Assembly (NCBI GenBank): GCA_030323885.1 | Contig: CM059187.1 | Span: forward strand, 122,665,593 to 122,729,592 | From: Branchipolynoe longqiensis | Taxonomy: Eukaryota; Annelida; Polychaeta; Phyllodocida; Polynoidae | Length of the DNA: 64,000 bases | Reading direction: 5' to 3' | In this document: one piece after another, positions 43,325 through 54,005 of the stretch | Numbering within the stretch: the first letter of the stretch is position 1 | Layout: the number at the start of each line of letters is the position of its first letter | Made by a program: the position numbers and the translations under genes | The notes under the pieces: model-generated | Seen by the model: only the letters and a program-made list of their open reading frames with translations | Database searches by the model: none | What the model was told of the DNA's origin: nothing

Positions 43325-43585
43325 GTGTGTGTCTGTTGTGTGTCTCCTGTGTGTATGTTGTTTGTCTCCCTTGTGTTTGTTGTGTGTCTCCCCTGTGTCT
43401 GTTGTGTGTCTCCCGTGTGTCTGCTGTGTGTCTCCCGTATGTCTGTTGTGTGTTTCCCGTGTGTCTGTTGTGTGTCTCCCGTGTGTCTGTTGTGTGTCTC
43501 CCGTGTGTCTGTTGTGTGTCTCCCGTGTGTCTCTTGTGTGTCTCCCGTGTGTCTCTTGTGTGTCTCCCGTGTGTCTCTTGAGTCC
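43325..43585. repeat. 22-bp minisatellite, about 12 copies
   Basis: TGTCTCCCGTGTGTCTGTTG recurs with the word TCTCCC at 43387, 43409 and 43431. Cys/Val-rich frames in all phases result from the repeat. Confidence 0.95.
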
Positions 43586-43607
43586 CTTGGAGTTTGGTTT
43601 TGCTAGA

Positions 43608-43915
43608 TGCTGTTGGCGGTTTTACATCCTAGCAAGATCTATGTTCATTTCAGTATGGGCATCGACTTGTGACAGTGCACACTCATGGTTCCCGACTGGG
43701 AGATCAGGCTGCTGGCACCATGACCCGATATCCCACTCAGTCACATTATCCTGATGCTTAGCTAACCAGTTCTTGCCCTATCCTAGGAATGCTGAGTGCC
43801 TGGCTAGTATCAATTTTTATAAGGCGTTGGATTGACGTGGCTGCAATTTGAACTCCCAACCTTCCACCTGGGAAGCCTATGCTTTTACTGGTTCGGACAC
43901 AATGTCTGGTTGGTT
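43608..43915 (-). mobile_element. SINE-A, diverged
   Basis: The complement of tail and body is recognisable (TTTTACATCCTAGCAAGATC, CACTCAGTCACATTATCCTG). The head end is poorly conserved. Confidence 0.75.
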
Positions 43916-43939
43916 GGTGGAGCAAGCTTAGTTGATTGC

Positions 43940-44644
43940 TTAAAGTTGCATAGTCCGATAGTTTTGACTTTCTGTCATTTTTCTGAGTTAAATATATTGA
44001 ATTGATTGTTACAATTTACCTTACTTAGTGTGAAGTAATTTTTATTTTACGTGGCTCAGTTTTGAGATATTTGAAGTGCAAACATGTCAAATTAGTTTTG
44101 GCAAAGCACACCAAAACTCTGACACCATAGGCTTCAGCAGTAACAGGTTCTATTAAATTGCCTCAGTATTCCCTTCTATGGGGTGACAAATGCTTAATAA
44201 GTGCATCAGGAAGTAAGTTAGATGTGTAAAATCAAATGTAGATAATTATTTTGGTTTTGTTAAAGTTGCATAGTCCGATGAAGCATCAAATTTTCAAAAT
44301 CAAAACAATCATCTGGATTTGATTCTACATATCTAACTTAGATACTGGTCTACTTATTAAACATTTATCGCCATATAGAAAGGAATACTGAGGCGATTTA
44401 ATAGAACCTGTTACTGCAAAAGTCTATGGTGTCAGAGTTTTGCCGTGCTTGCCAAAATTAATTTGGCATGTTTGCACTTCAAATATCTCAAAAGTTAGCG
44501 ATTTAAAATATAAGCTACTTCAAACTAAAACAAGGTACGTTATAACGATCAATCTGATATATTTATCTCAGAAAATGACAGAAACTCAAAACCATCGGAC
44601 TATGCAACTTTAATTTGATGTGCCATTGGACTATGCAGCTTTAA
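43940..44644 (+). mobile_element. MITE-1 interrupted by another MITE-1
   Basis: The outer copy runs from TTAAAGTTGCATAGTCCGAT at 43940. It is interrupted at 44260 and resumes at 44614 (TTTGATGTGCCATTGGACTA) to its terminus GCAGCTTTAA. Confidence 0.9.
44260..44613 (-). mobile_element. MITE-1 nested in MITE-1
   Basis: Complete minus-oriented copy with both termini. The shared TTAA at each edge is compatible with a TTAA duplication. It sits near the 3' end of the outer copy. Confidence 0.9.
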
Positions 44645-44825
44645 GGTGTGTCTTGTTTTGCGCTGTCTGATCCAAACATCTATATTATATGTGTGCAGTG
44701 TAGGTTATTATGATACATGATTAACCTGAAGTGGATCTGTTATCGGATTAGTTTAACCTATATGAAATTGGATGAATTGCGCCGACACTTAAAGCTGCAA
44801 AGTATCAAATCTTCAAACCAAAGCT
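44645..44825. other. unassigned, with MITE-1 end fragment
   Basis: 44791-44820 (CTTAAAGCTGCAAAGT...) resembles a MITE-1 terminus. Confidence 0.35.
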
Positions 44826-45086
44826 GTTCCCTTGTGGTGTGTTCCCTTGTGGTATGTTCCCTTGTTCTGTGTTCGCTTGTGACCTTGTGATGCGCCAGAA
44901 CAACAATGAACATGTTCATTCTCTATGTTCGTCATCATTACATCACATGTGCCATGCAGTAGGCCATATGGTCCATCGGTCCAACCTGTGGGAAGGACCA
45001 CTAAGCAAAATACAGTTTCATTGTCTGTGTGGCGCATCACAAGGTCATAAGCGAACATGGAACAAGGAAACACATAACAAGGGAAC
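44826..45086. mobile_element. 261-bp foldback element, GTTCCCTTGTG-iterating
   Basis: Left GTTCCCTTGTGGTGTGTTCC and right end GGAAACACATAACAAGGGAAC are complementary. The arms of about 70 bp include TTCGCTTGTGACCTTGTGAT with ATCACAAGGTCATAAGCGAA. The word GTTCCCTTGT is repeated three times in the left arm. No ORF; target duplication unclear. Confidence 0.8.
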
Positions 45087-45683
45087 AGTCTATGGATACA
45101 CAGCCCAGCACACTGAGTTTATTCACACTTTGAACAATTATGAGACTTAGGATTTCAGAGGTGATGAGTGTAGTAGTTTGTACCTAAGTCATCAAGGCAT
45201 GGAGCCACATACATAGAAAGGTAGGTACGGGTAGATTGATTACATCAGGGAGGCTAGATGGTTGAACTGTTAGAATGGTGGCATCAGAATGGCAGAAGTG
45301 TGGGTTTGAGTTCTATTCTGGGCACAATGTTCCCAATTTTTTGCAACACCCCACGAAAGTAGTGATATAAATAATTGTAAGCAGGCCGGCAGGGGTATAG
45401 AACTTTTTTTTAAAAGAGTCTGAATAATGAATTACTTTCATTTCCGAAGGATTGAACCCATTGCATTATGTCATACATTTATATATATATATATATATAT
45501 GATTTGTAAGCATTATCGAATTATAAATAATGAGAAGCTTTCACTCCTTCATTATCTTACTGTTAATTGTTCATCGACTATGCAACCAGCCAGATTGTGG
45601 AGCCCCCGGTCTACACACGCAATAACTTGTTTGGCCACACTCACGTCACCTCTGCCCGCGATTTAGATAGATATATGTATATA
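45087..45683. other. unassigned sequence
   Basis: AT-rich with a TA run near 45481; no feature supported. Confidence 0.35.
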
Positions 45684-45924
45684 TGAAGAGTTCAGGCGCA
45701 AAACAATGTAAATGCCGATCCAAAAATGCAATTAAAATAACAGATCTTTACCTGAAAATAATTTTAAGTCTCACTAATGACACTTTTCTTGTGATGAAAT
45801 GATTATGGAGCAATGAAGAAGAAAAAGTAGGAGTGTAAAAAGACTAACTTTGAGAAGGTTTGAATCCAATGTTTATGTAAATCTTTGGATTGGTGTTCGT
45901 GTGGTTTTGCACCTGAACTCTTCA
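45684..45924. mobile_element. 241-bp MITE with TGAAGAGTTCAGG ends
   Basis: Left end TGAAGAGTTCAGGCGCAAAA and right end GTTTTGCACCTGAACTCTTCA are inverted repeats flanked by TA. A relative occurs at 53767-54005. Confidence 0.85.
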
Positions 45925-46029
45925 TATCCACATTTACTAGCTAAAAGAATGTGGCTTTGTTTGGACAGATGAGGCTAGATATGTGCATTATAGATGGCAT
46001 TGACAAAGTCAGGCAAGCTGTGCCTTGTC

Positions 46030-46870
46030 AAGCACCTATCAGTAATACCCCCTCTTCCTCCCTTCTCTCCCCACCCTCTACTGGTCCCCCATCCCACCCC
46101 CACTAGTCCCTCCACCCCACCCACTCGCCTCACTCTCACCCACACACATACGCCATCTAACCAGGCACCAGCTGTCGGGCGTACACGACTGTTGCGCAAC
46201 ATGCACTGTGAATGCAGTAATACAATTAATAATTGATGCTTGGAAAAAAACTAATTAAAGAAAAAGGTATGTGAAATGTCGACTACATCCCCCTCCCTCC
46301 CCGTTTCACCCATCATTCTCTCCCTTCCCCTCGCTGCATCCCTCCCCCCTTCTCCCTCCTTCCCTCCCTTCCTCTCCCTCCCTGCCTCTATTATCATCTC
46401 CCTCCCTCTCTCTCTCCTTCTCCCATTCCTGCCACCCCTCCTTCCCTTCCATGTCTCCCTCCTCCCCCTGTTCTCTTGCTGTCCCTCCTCCTCTCTTCCC
46501 TCCCTATCTCCATCCTCTCCCTCCCTCCTCTCCACTCTCGGTCTCCCTGCACTCCCTCCCTCTCAACCTCCCTCCCCCCTCTCTCTACCCCTCCCTCCCC
46601 CCGCTCCCTCCCTCTACCTCCCCTTCCCTCCCTCTCCCTCCCACTTCCTCCCTCCCCATTCCTATCCCTATCGCTCTCCCTTCTCTCCCTCCCCCTCCTT
46701 CTCTCCTTCCCTCCCCCTCACCCCCTCTCTTATCCTCCCTCCTTCTCCCTCCCTCTACTTCCCTTCCCCTTCTTCCTCGCTCCCTCTACATCCCTTTCCC
46801 TTCTTCCTCCATCTCCCTCCGGCTTTCCCTCTCCCTCTCCCTCTCCATCGCCCGCTCCCTTTCCCTCTCC
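46030..46870. repeat. 840-bp homopyrimidine block (CCCTCC-rich)
   Basis: Almost purely C and T on the plus strand, with CCCTCC as the commonest word. Long open frames on both strands (Ser/Pro/Leu-rich plus, Gly/Glu/Arg-rich minus) are composition artefacts. It could adopt triplex (H-DNA) structure. Confidence 0.9.
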
Positions 46871-47019
46871 ATTTCCGTCTCAGCGTGCCTCACGCACTCT
46901 TCCAGATTACACAGCTATCTGCGACCATCTGCCTTAGAGTTGTTTGGGTCGTAACAGAGTAGCCCCCCCCCCCCCCATCCCCCTGAAAAGGTAAGTCACG
47001 TGACCACGATGTGTTGCGT

Positions 47020-47100
47020 GGCATGACTCACTCCCCACTCATTCACTCACTGACCCACTCACCCTGTCGTTCACTCACTCACTGAGTCACTGAGTAAAGC
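47020..47100. repeat. CACTCACT repeat, left part
   Basis: CACTCACTCA words, continued at 47515-47760. The inverted-repeat element 47103-47504 separates the two parts. Confidence 0.85.
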
Positions 47101-47102
47101 TA

Positions 47103-47504
47103 AGATTCCTTACACACGGCATGCGGCATGCGGTATGCGAATGCAAATGCGGCAAAAAATCAAAATGCCTTGAAGTCAATGGGCTACATTCCTTACACGC
47201 AGTATATGAATGCGAATGTGAATGCGGCAACTCGATCGGTCCCTATAACGATCGGTGCGGCATGCGGCATGAGGCATGCGGTATGCGAATAGAAACCTCA
47301 GTCGCATGTGTCCATTAGTTTTAGACGAGGAGAGGTGACTGATCATTATGGAACGGTCACACACAGGGGTGCGGAGGGGAAACATATGGTAGTGGTGGTG
47401 GTGGGCAGACGCATGCCGCATACCGCGTAGAAGGAATCCTCCCATTCGCATACCGCATGCCGCTTACCGCATACCGCATACCGCATACCGCGTATAAGGA
47501 ATCT
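47103..47504. mobile_element. 402-bp inverted-repeat element, GCATGCGGTAT-iterating
   Basis: Left end AGATTCCTTACACACGGCAT and right end CGCGTATAAGGAATCT are inverted repeats flanked by TA on both sides. Much of the body reiterates GCATGCGGTATGCGAATGC and its complement. The motif ATTCCTTACACGCAG at 47189 and its complement at about 47425 repeat the terminus inside the element. Confidence 0.85.
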
Positions 47505-47514
47505 TAACTTAAGT

Positions 47515-47760
47515 CCCCGACTCATCCGCTCAACTACCCACTCACTCACTCACCCTGTCGTTCACTCACTCACTCACTCAGCCACTCACCCACTCCCCGA
47601 CTCACCCTCTTATCCACTCACTCACCCACTCACGCTGTCATTCACTCACTCACTCAGCCACTCACCGACTTCCCGACTCACCCTCTCATCCACTCACTCG
47701 ACAACTCACTCAGCCACTCAGCCACTCACTCACTCACATATTTATTCACTCACTCCCTCA
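47515..47760. repeat. CACTCACT repeat, right part
   Basis: Same simple sequence as 47020-47100; the inverted-repeat element evidently inserted into it. Confidence 0.85.
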
Positions 47761-48349
47761 AACACGGACAGCTGCTCATTAAAATAAGTTACCCGAAATT
47801 CATCTAATCGACGTTGCACTTTATGATAAATGCTCCTTTTTTTTTTTTAAACCCTCATGAAATCATGTGGCTCGAGTCTGTTAAAAACAACGTTTATGTA
47901 TCGAAACGAGGAACCCGGGAGTTACCCCGACCCCCTACAAAACCAAAAACAAAACACACACACAACGCAAACAAACAAAAAAACGTGGAAAGGCCTAACG
48001 AGATCACGCAATACAGTACAAGTTTAGAATGCCAATTAAAATTGTGTGAGCGCGTCATGTGTATATTAATTATTAGCCAGGTGTGATGGGTAGACTGGCA
48101 CCCTGTTGCCACTTGGTACACCTGGACAGCGCGTCCAGTTGGCACGACACAGAAAGACAGAGGATACACGACCTTCCCGTAGAAGTGTATTAAATTTCGC
48201 GGTGAATTGGTTGGGCTTTTGATTTCAAATATGCCACCGTGGAAGACAGATAGTGTCCTTGTTTATATTCCCATAATATATTATAGAGCACACACATATG
48301 TGTGCTATATAATTTACTATGTGAATATAAATAAACATTAGACCGATCT

Positions 48350-48404
<55 letters not shown>

Positions 48405-48654
48405 AACCCAGATCAGTTGTTCTACGCATGTGCTCGCGCATCACCTCTTCACCACGTGCTGGTAATCCAAGCTCTCAGCTAACATCGGGCAGAGATCAGT
48501 TGTGCAGCCATGGTTGGCACAAGAGACACAATGTAGCAGGTTTGCTATGAATTGTATCGTTGTTTCTGTAAGGGACACTCGCTGCTAAACACCTGCTAGG
48601 TGCGCCACACATGTTGAATCTCGTTAAATGCAGTGATGTAGATGACATTACTTG
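47761..48654. other. unassigned, with palindromic TA-rich hairpin
   Basis: 48344-48417 is a perfect-looking hairpin: GATCTGGGTTTA(TA)n ... TATAAACCCAGATC. 48285-48312 is another (AGCACACACATATGTGTGCT). 48248-48293 shares a segment with 25147-25192. No gene supported. Confidence 0.5.
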
Positions 48655-48888
48655 ATAAGCGCTGACGACTGAATGAGACAGCTGAGTAAATAGAGCGTCT
48701 GATTTAATTCCGGAAGGTCATGGCAACGACCTGGGACTAAATCAAATGCAAAGACTTGTAAAATGGATACTTGTCACTAGATTATTGCCATTACTAGGAT
48801 GGTGAGGGACTTGTCGGCTGGATGTAAGGATAATGTGACATCGTGACTATCAGTATCAAGACTAAAACAGCAAATTGCAAATAACATT
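48655..48888 (+). mobile_element. diverged SINE-A, 5' part
   Basis: GCTGAGTAAATAGAGCGTCT, GGATACTTGTCACTAG and GGATAATGTGAC follow SINE-A order loosely. It is an old copy. Confidence 0.5.
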
Positions 48889-49217
48889 TGTTTGTTTGTT
48901 GTTGTTTTACGTCCTAGCAACATCTAAGGTCATATCAGGACGGGTACCGACTTGTGACAGTGCGCACTCATGGCGACTTTATAGTGCTGCCACACTGGAA
49001 GACCAGGCTGCCTGCACCATGACCTGATATCCCACTCAGTCACATTAAACTGACACTGAGCAAATCAGTCCTTGCCCTATCCTAATAATGCCGAGCGCCT
49101 GGCTAGGAATCAACACATATCAATTTTTAAGTCATTGGTTTGACTTGACCAGGGTTCGAACCCACGATCTACCAGCACGGGAGACGGACGCTCTAACTCA
49201 TTCGGCCATCCCGTCTG
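48889..49217 (-). mobile_element. SINE-A, full length
   Basis: From TTTGTTTGTTGTTGTTTTAC (tail complement) to GGCCATCCCGTCTGG (head complement). It lies between two copies of a 70-bp sequence (see findings). Confidence 0.9.
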
Positions 49218-49587
49218 GTCGGTTGGATGTGAGGATCATGTGACGTAGTGACTATCAACACTAAAACAGCAAACTGCAAATAACAAATTCACATAGCTAA
49301 ATATAATAGTGTAACACTAGAATATTCCTATAAAAGTAACCTTTATATACGGCTCTTCTAATTCAAACTGAGCAGACCATTCATTAAAACTTACTACAAC
49401 TTTACCAAATGAATACAGAAGATAATTCCTGCTTACATTCTAAATACTATGAACATACTCACATTACTCCGACATTGATGTAGACATATGATACTCCTGT
49501 TGCCATATTGCTGTGGAACTTGTCGAATTCCATTGTGTTAGATGCTGCAAATTGTGTATTTAACAGCTATTGTATACTGTGATCGAG
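49218..49587. other. duplicated 70-bp segment then unassigned sequence
   Basis: 49221-49287 repeats 48815-48887 (ACTAAAACAGCAAAYTGCAA). The rest is featureless AT-rich DNA. Confidence 0.5.
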
Positions 49588-49830
49588 GTGCGCACTCAGG
49601 GCGACTTTATAGTGCAGCCCCACTGGGAGACCAGGCCACCACTATCATGCCTTGATATCCTACTCAGTCACATTATCCGGACACTGCACTATCCTAATAA
49701 GGCCAAGCACCAGGCTAGGAAGCGACAAATATACATTTTTAAGTCATTTGTTTGACTCGACCCTGGGTTCGAAAGCCACAATCTACCAAAGCGGGACACC
49801 GACGCTCAACTCATTCAGCCATCCCGTCTC
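49588..49830 (-). mobile_element. SINE-A, lacking the 3' tail
   Basis: Complement of body and head, ending CATCCCGTCTC. The 3' tail is absent. Confidence 0.8.
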
Positions 49831-49910
49831 TGTTGAATACATACATATATAATATAGGTGATTTGCATTCTTAAACATACATATATATACGTGTATGATG
49901 TATGTATATA

Positions 49911-50077
49911 CAGTATAACCTCGTTAAACCAAACTTGAAGGGACCCTAGAAATTTGTTTGGATTAACCGATCATTGGTTTAACCAAGCTTTGGCTTTGAC
50001 TTTGACTTTGAATAAGCATGTATTGCACATGTAATATACAATGTATGTGGACACTTTGATCATTGTTTGTATGTGTA
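49911..50077. mobile_element. pogo/Tigger-like MITE fragment
   Basis: Begins CAGTATAACCTCGTTAAACC after TA and contains GGATTAACCGATCATTGG. Only one end is present; it borders the complete element at 50080. Confidence 0.65.
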
Positions 50078-50079
50078 TA

Positions 50080-50414
50080 CAGTATAACCCCATTAAGCCA
50101 AGCTAGGTTAAACCAAACGATCGGTTAATCCAAACTTTTTTTCGGCGGCCCAGCAAAATACTACCATTTATCATCTAAAAAAGTATGTGGGGTCTCAGAT
50201 GATGTTATAACCACATGAAAGTTTGGTTTAACCATACCGGAGTGGCCTGGGGTCCAACCATTTTGTTTGGATTAACCGATAATTTGGATTAACCGACTTT
50301 GGTTTAACCAACTTTTTTATATGATAAATGGTAGTATTTTGCTGGGCCGCCGAAAAAAGTTTGGATTAACCGATCGTTTGGTTTAACCGAGCTTGGTTTA
50401 ACGGGGTTGTACTG
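50080..50414. mobile_element. 335-bp long-arm hairpin MITE, pogo/Tigger-like
   Basis: Left CAGTATAACCCCATTAAGCC and right end GGTTTAACGGGGTTGTACTG. Complementarity extends about 100 bp (TTTTTTTCGGCGGCCCAGCA with TGCTGGGCCGCCGAAAAAA). TA flanks both sides. The words GGTTTAACC and GGATTAACCGA recur throughout. Confidence 0.85.
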
Positions 50415-50469
50415 TATATTGCGATGAGAGCATTGCTTATATATATATATGCATAATGCAATTATCGCC

Positions 50470-50780
50470 ATACCCTTCACCCCTGACCTCTGACCCCTTT
50501 ACCCCTGACACCCTCACTCCCCACCCTCATCCCCGTCACTCCTCACCCTCACCACCTTGACCCCCTCACTCCCCATCCCTCACCCCTCAGCCCCAACCCC
50601 CTCACTCTCCACCCCTCACCCCCTTACTCCCTCACTTCCCATTCCTCACCCTTAACCCCAGCATTCCCCATCCCTCACCCCTCACCCTCACTCCCCAGCC
50701 ATCACCCTTCACCCCCTCACTCCTCACTCCTCACTCCTCACCGCTCAACCCCTCACCTCCTCACCCAACCCCAACCCCAG
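50470..50780. repeat. CACCCC/CTCACC pyrimidine-rich repeat
   Basis: CTCACCCCTCACCCC-type words over 300 bp. No coding potential beyond composition. Confidence 0.85.
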
Positions 50781-51039
50781 CTGACCTTCCAGCCACTGGG
50801 AGTAGGTCACTTGCCTTATCCAGCAATTACCTGTCAGACACATCGCATTTGACAACCAACACCCACAGGCGCATGTCGTGTGTTCCCCCCACGAAATTAC
50901 CCCCCCCCCCCATCCCCCTCCCCCCAACACATATTCACCGGCTCACCCATACACCATCCCACCGGCAGGTAGCACCGGCTGACTTGTGCGAAGGGCCTCT
51001 GATAACGTTACGGATACTGCTGTGGTCGAGATCAGGCAG

Positions 51040-51620
51040 AGGTGTTAGCGGAGGAGCAGGACGGACGGGGGCACAAGGGGAGGGTGAGGGGGTGGGGGAG
51101 TCGGTGCCGTGGGAGGAGGGGTTCGGTGACAGGGGAGGAGGGGTTCGTCGATGCCAGTGTAGGAGGGGGATAGTGCCGGGGGAGGAGGAGATCAGTGCCG
51201 GGGGAGGAGGGGGTCTGTGCAGGGGGGGGGGGGGGGGGGGGGTGTCGGTGGTCTGTACTGGAGGGTCGGTACCCCGGAGGGAGCGGAGCCGGGTGGTCGT
51301 TGCCGGGGGAGGTGGGGTCAGGCGGCGGGAAGAGGGGGGTTGCCGGGGGCAGAGAGGAGTGGGTACCGGAAGGTCTGTATCCTGGGGAGGGGGGGGGGGG
51401 GGCGGTACCGGGGGATGAGGCCACGAGGGGAGGTGGGAGGGGGTCAGTTGACAGGAGTAGGGGCTCGGTGTCCAGGGTGGGGTTAGGGGTAGGGGTGGGG
51501 ATCAGAGTCAGAGTCAGAGTCAGCACGTACAGAGAGAGAGGGAGAGAGAAGAGTGGTGTACAGAGACTCCACGAGAGTGTGTGTGTCGAGGGGGGGGGGG
51601 GTATGAGGGAGGGAAAGAGA
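51040..51620. repeat. G-rich purine block with long G runs
   Basis: GGGGGAGGAGG words and G runs up to about 23 (51220-51242). Very strong G-quadruplex potential. The open frames on both strands are artefacts. Confidence 0.9.
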
Positions 51621-52231
51621 GAGATACAGAAAGATGATGAGCTATCCGACAGTGACGGTGGGAGAGTGATTTGGAATTGGGTCAAGTCCACCTCCAGTAG
51701 CCATGGTAACCGTGTCACCGAGCGACTTTTACCGGCACCCACTAGCGTTTCACTTGTCATAATTATCTTCTCCTTTTTTTCCCTTTTCCTTTTTTTTATT
51801 ACTTACACACACCTAGTGGAGGAAGTGTGCGTGTGCACGGACGGTGAGCGGTGTCTCCTAATTACGCATCTGCAATGGTTGCCTTAATTCCCTTCGGCAA
51901 GTTCACTTTGTTTATGTTTCTTTATTGTCCTCCTTCTATTTTTTTTTAACTCCGCCTTCAGCCGCCAGGAGGCATGCGCAGTTGGCGAGGTGATTTGACT
52001 TTGGCCATTTAGTCACAGGTCCCCCTGTTCCAGTGTATGTAACCGACGTATGGGCTTTAAGGCCTAACGAGGGGAGAGTAAGGTGTGGGTAGAGATGCTA
52101 AAAGAAGACAGTAAAAGGGAAGAAAAATATGACATAACATGTTCAACTAATAGTAGTAATACATAATCACCAAATAGGAAAGCTGAGTGATTCGAGGAAA
52201 GTTTCAAATTTATTTAACTAAAATACTAATG
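51621..52231. other. unassigned sequence
   Basis: 51640-51900 is non-repetitive as far as I can see. 52130-52215 has CAAATAGGAAAGCTGAGTGA, which recurs at about 53437 and, diverged, at 54050. Confidence 0.4.
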
Positions 52232-53283
52232 TAGATTTGATCCTACCTAGATCTAACTTGTTATATTGGTGCTCTTATTAAGCATTTACTTTTCTATAGA
52301 AGGATGGCTAGATATGATCCTATGTATCTAACTTGTTATATTGGTGCTCTTATTAAACATTTACTTTTGTATAGAAGGATGGCTAGATATGATCCTATGT
52401 ATCTAACTTGTTATATTTATGCTCTTATTAAGCATTTACTTTTGTATAGAAGGATGGCTAGATATGATCCTATGTATCTAACTTGTTATATTGGTGCTCT
52501 TATTAAGCATTTACCTTTGTATAGAAGGATGGCTAGATATGATCCTATGTATCTAACTTGTTATATTCGTGCTCTTATTAAGCATTTAGTGGTGTATAGA
52601 AGGATTGCTAGATTTGATCCTGTGTATCTAACTTGTTATATTGGTGCTCTTATTAAACATTTAGTGTTGTATAGAAGGATAGCTAGATGTGATGCTATGT
52701 ATCTAACTTGTTATATTGGTGCTCTTATTAAACATTTAGTGTTGTATGGAAGGAAGGCTAGATGTGATCCTATATATCTAACTTGTTATATTGGTGCTCT
52801 TATTAAGCATTTATTTTTGTGTAGAAGAATGGCTAGATGTGATCCTATGTATCTAACTTGCTATATTGGTGCTCTTATTAAACATTTAGTGTTGTATAGA
52901 AGGATATCTAGATGTGATCCTATGTATCTAACTTGTTATATTGGTGCTCTTATTAAACATTTAGTGTTGTATAGCAGGATGGCTAGATGTGATCCTATAT
53001 ATAACTTGTTATATTGGTGCTCTTATTAAACATTTAGTGATGTGTAGAACGATGGCTAGATTTGATCCTATGTATCTAACTTGTTATATTGGTGCCCTTA
53101 TTAGACATTTAGTGTTGTATAGAAGGATGGCTAGATGTGATCCTATGTATCTAACTTGTTATATTGGTGCTCTTATTAAACATTTAGTGTTGTATAGAAG
53201 GATGGCTAGATTTGATCCTTTGCATCTAATGTATTATATCGGTGCTCTTATTAAACATTTATTGTTGTATAGAAGGATTGCTA
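52232..53283. repeat. 75-bp tandem array derived from MITE-1, about 14 copies
   Basis: AGGATGGCTAGATATGATCC starts at 52301, 52376 and 52451, a 75-bp step. The unit matches the MITE-1 internal segment GATTTGATTCTACATATCTA ... CTTATTAAACATTTA ... ATAGAAAGGA. As 75 is divisible by 3 and the unit lacks a stop in one frame, it reads as a 25-residue protein repeat (MARYDPMYLTCYIGALIKHL...) for about 240 codons. A 2-bp deletion near 52998 breaks the frame, and many changes between units are non-synonymous. I treat it as non-coding. Confidence 0.9.
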
Positions 53284-53766
53284 AGTCAATTTATGATAAA
53301 CTGTCACACAGTAATAAGGAGGTAAATATTATGATCGTTGGAGGTTTACATCCTAGCAACATCTAAGTCATATGAGGACTGGGTAATTATGAAAATGTTC
53401 AATTAATACATGATCGTCAATGCATTACACCAAATAGGAAAGCTGAGTGATTCAAGGATAGTTTCAAAGTTTTGAAAATAAAATACTGACCTAGATTTGA
53501 TTCTATGTATCCACCTTATATATAAAAACTATAATGGTGCCCTTATTAAGCATTTATTGCTATGTATAAGGTTGGCTAGATTTGATCCTATGTATCTAAC
53601 TTTTTATACTGGTACTCTTAGTCTTATTAGGCATTTATTGCTGCATAGAATGATTGCTAAGCCAATTTATGAGAAACTGTCAGACAGTAATAACGAGGTA
53701 AATATGATGTTTGTTGGAGTTTCACACCCTGGTAATATCTAACGTCATTTGAGGACAGGGTAAAGA
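53284..53766. other. flank duplication of the 75-bp array
   Basis: 53284-53380 and 53645-53760 are diverged copies (AATTTATGAKAAACTGTCA, AGGTAAATATKATG, then SINE-A-tail-like words). 53497-53640 holds one to two further MITE-1-derived units. Confidence 0.55.
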
Positions 53767-54005
53767 TGACGAGTTCATGCGCAAAACCACGTAAACAGCA
53801 TTCCAAAAATTGAGTTGAAATAAAGGATTTTTACCTGAAAATAAGCTTAAAGCTCAGTAATTCTACTTTTCATATGTTGACATGGGAATGAATCAATAAA
53901 CAAAACAGTAGAAATATAACAATTTAAACTTTTTGAAGGTTTGATTCCAATGTTTCTCTCCATTTTTCGATTGGTGTTTACATGGTTTTGGGCCTGAATT
54001 CTTTG
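53767..54005. mobile_element. 239-bp MITE, relative of 45684-45924
   Basis: TGACGAGTTCATGCGCAAAA at the left, GGTTTTGGGCCTGAATTCTT at the right, and internal TTTACCTGAAAATAA shared with the other copy. Confidence 0.75.

Noticed and set aside
43277..43754. Cys/Val-rich frames in three phases
   Set aside because: A 22-bp minisatellite is open in all phases; not a secreted cysteine-rich protein.
46271..46962. Open frames of about 228 codons on the plus strand and a minus-strand frame
   Set aside because: They lie in a C/T-only block and encode Ser/Pro/Leu or Gly/Glu/Arg low complexity in several phases.
51032..51887. Gly-rich and Pro/Ser-rich frames on both strands
   Set aside because: Composition artefact of the G-rich purine block.
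52304..53366. Possible 25-residue repeat protein
   Set aside because: It matches MITE-1 sequence, has a 2-bp deletion mid-array and no start context; kept as a tandem repeat and a finding only.
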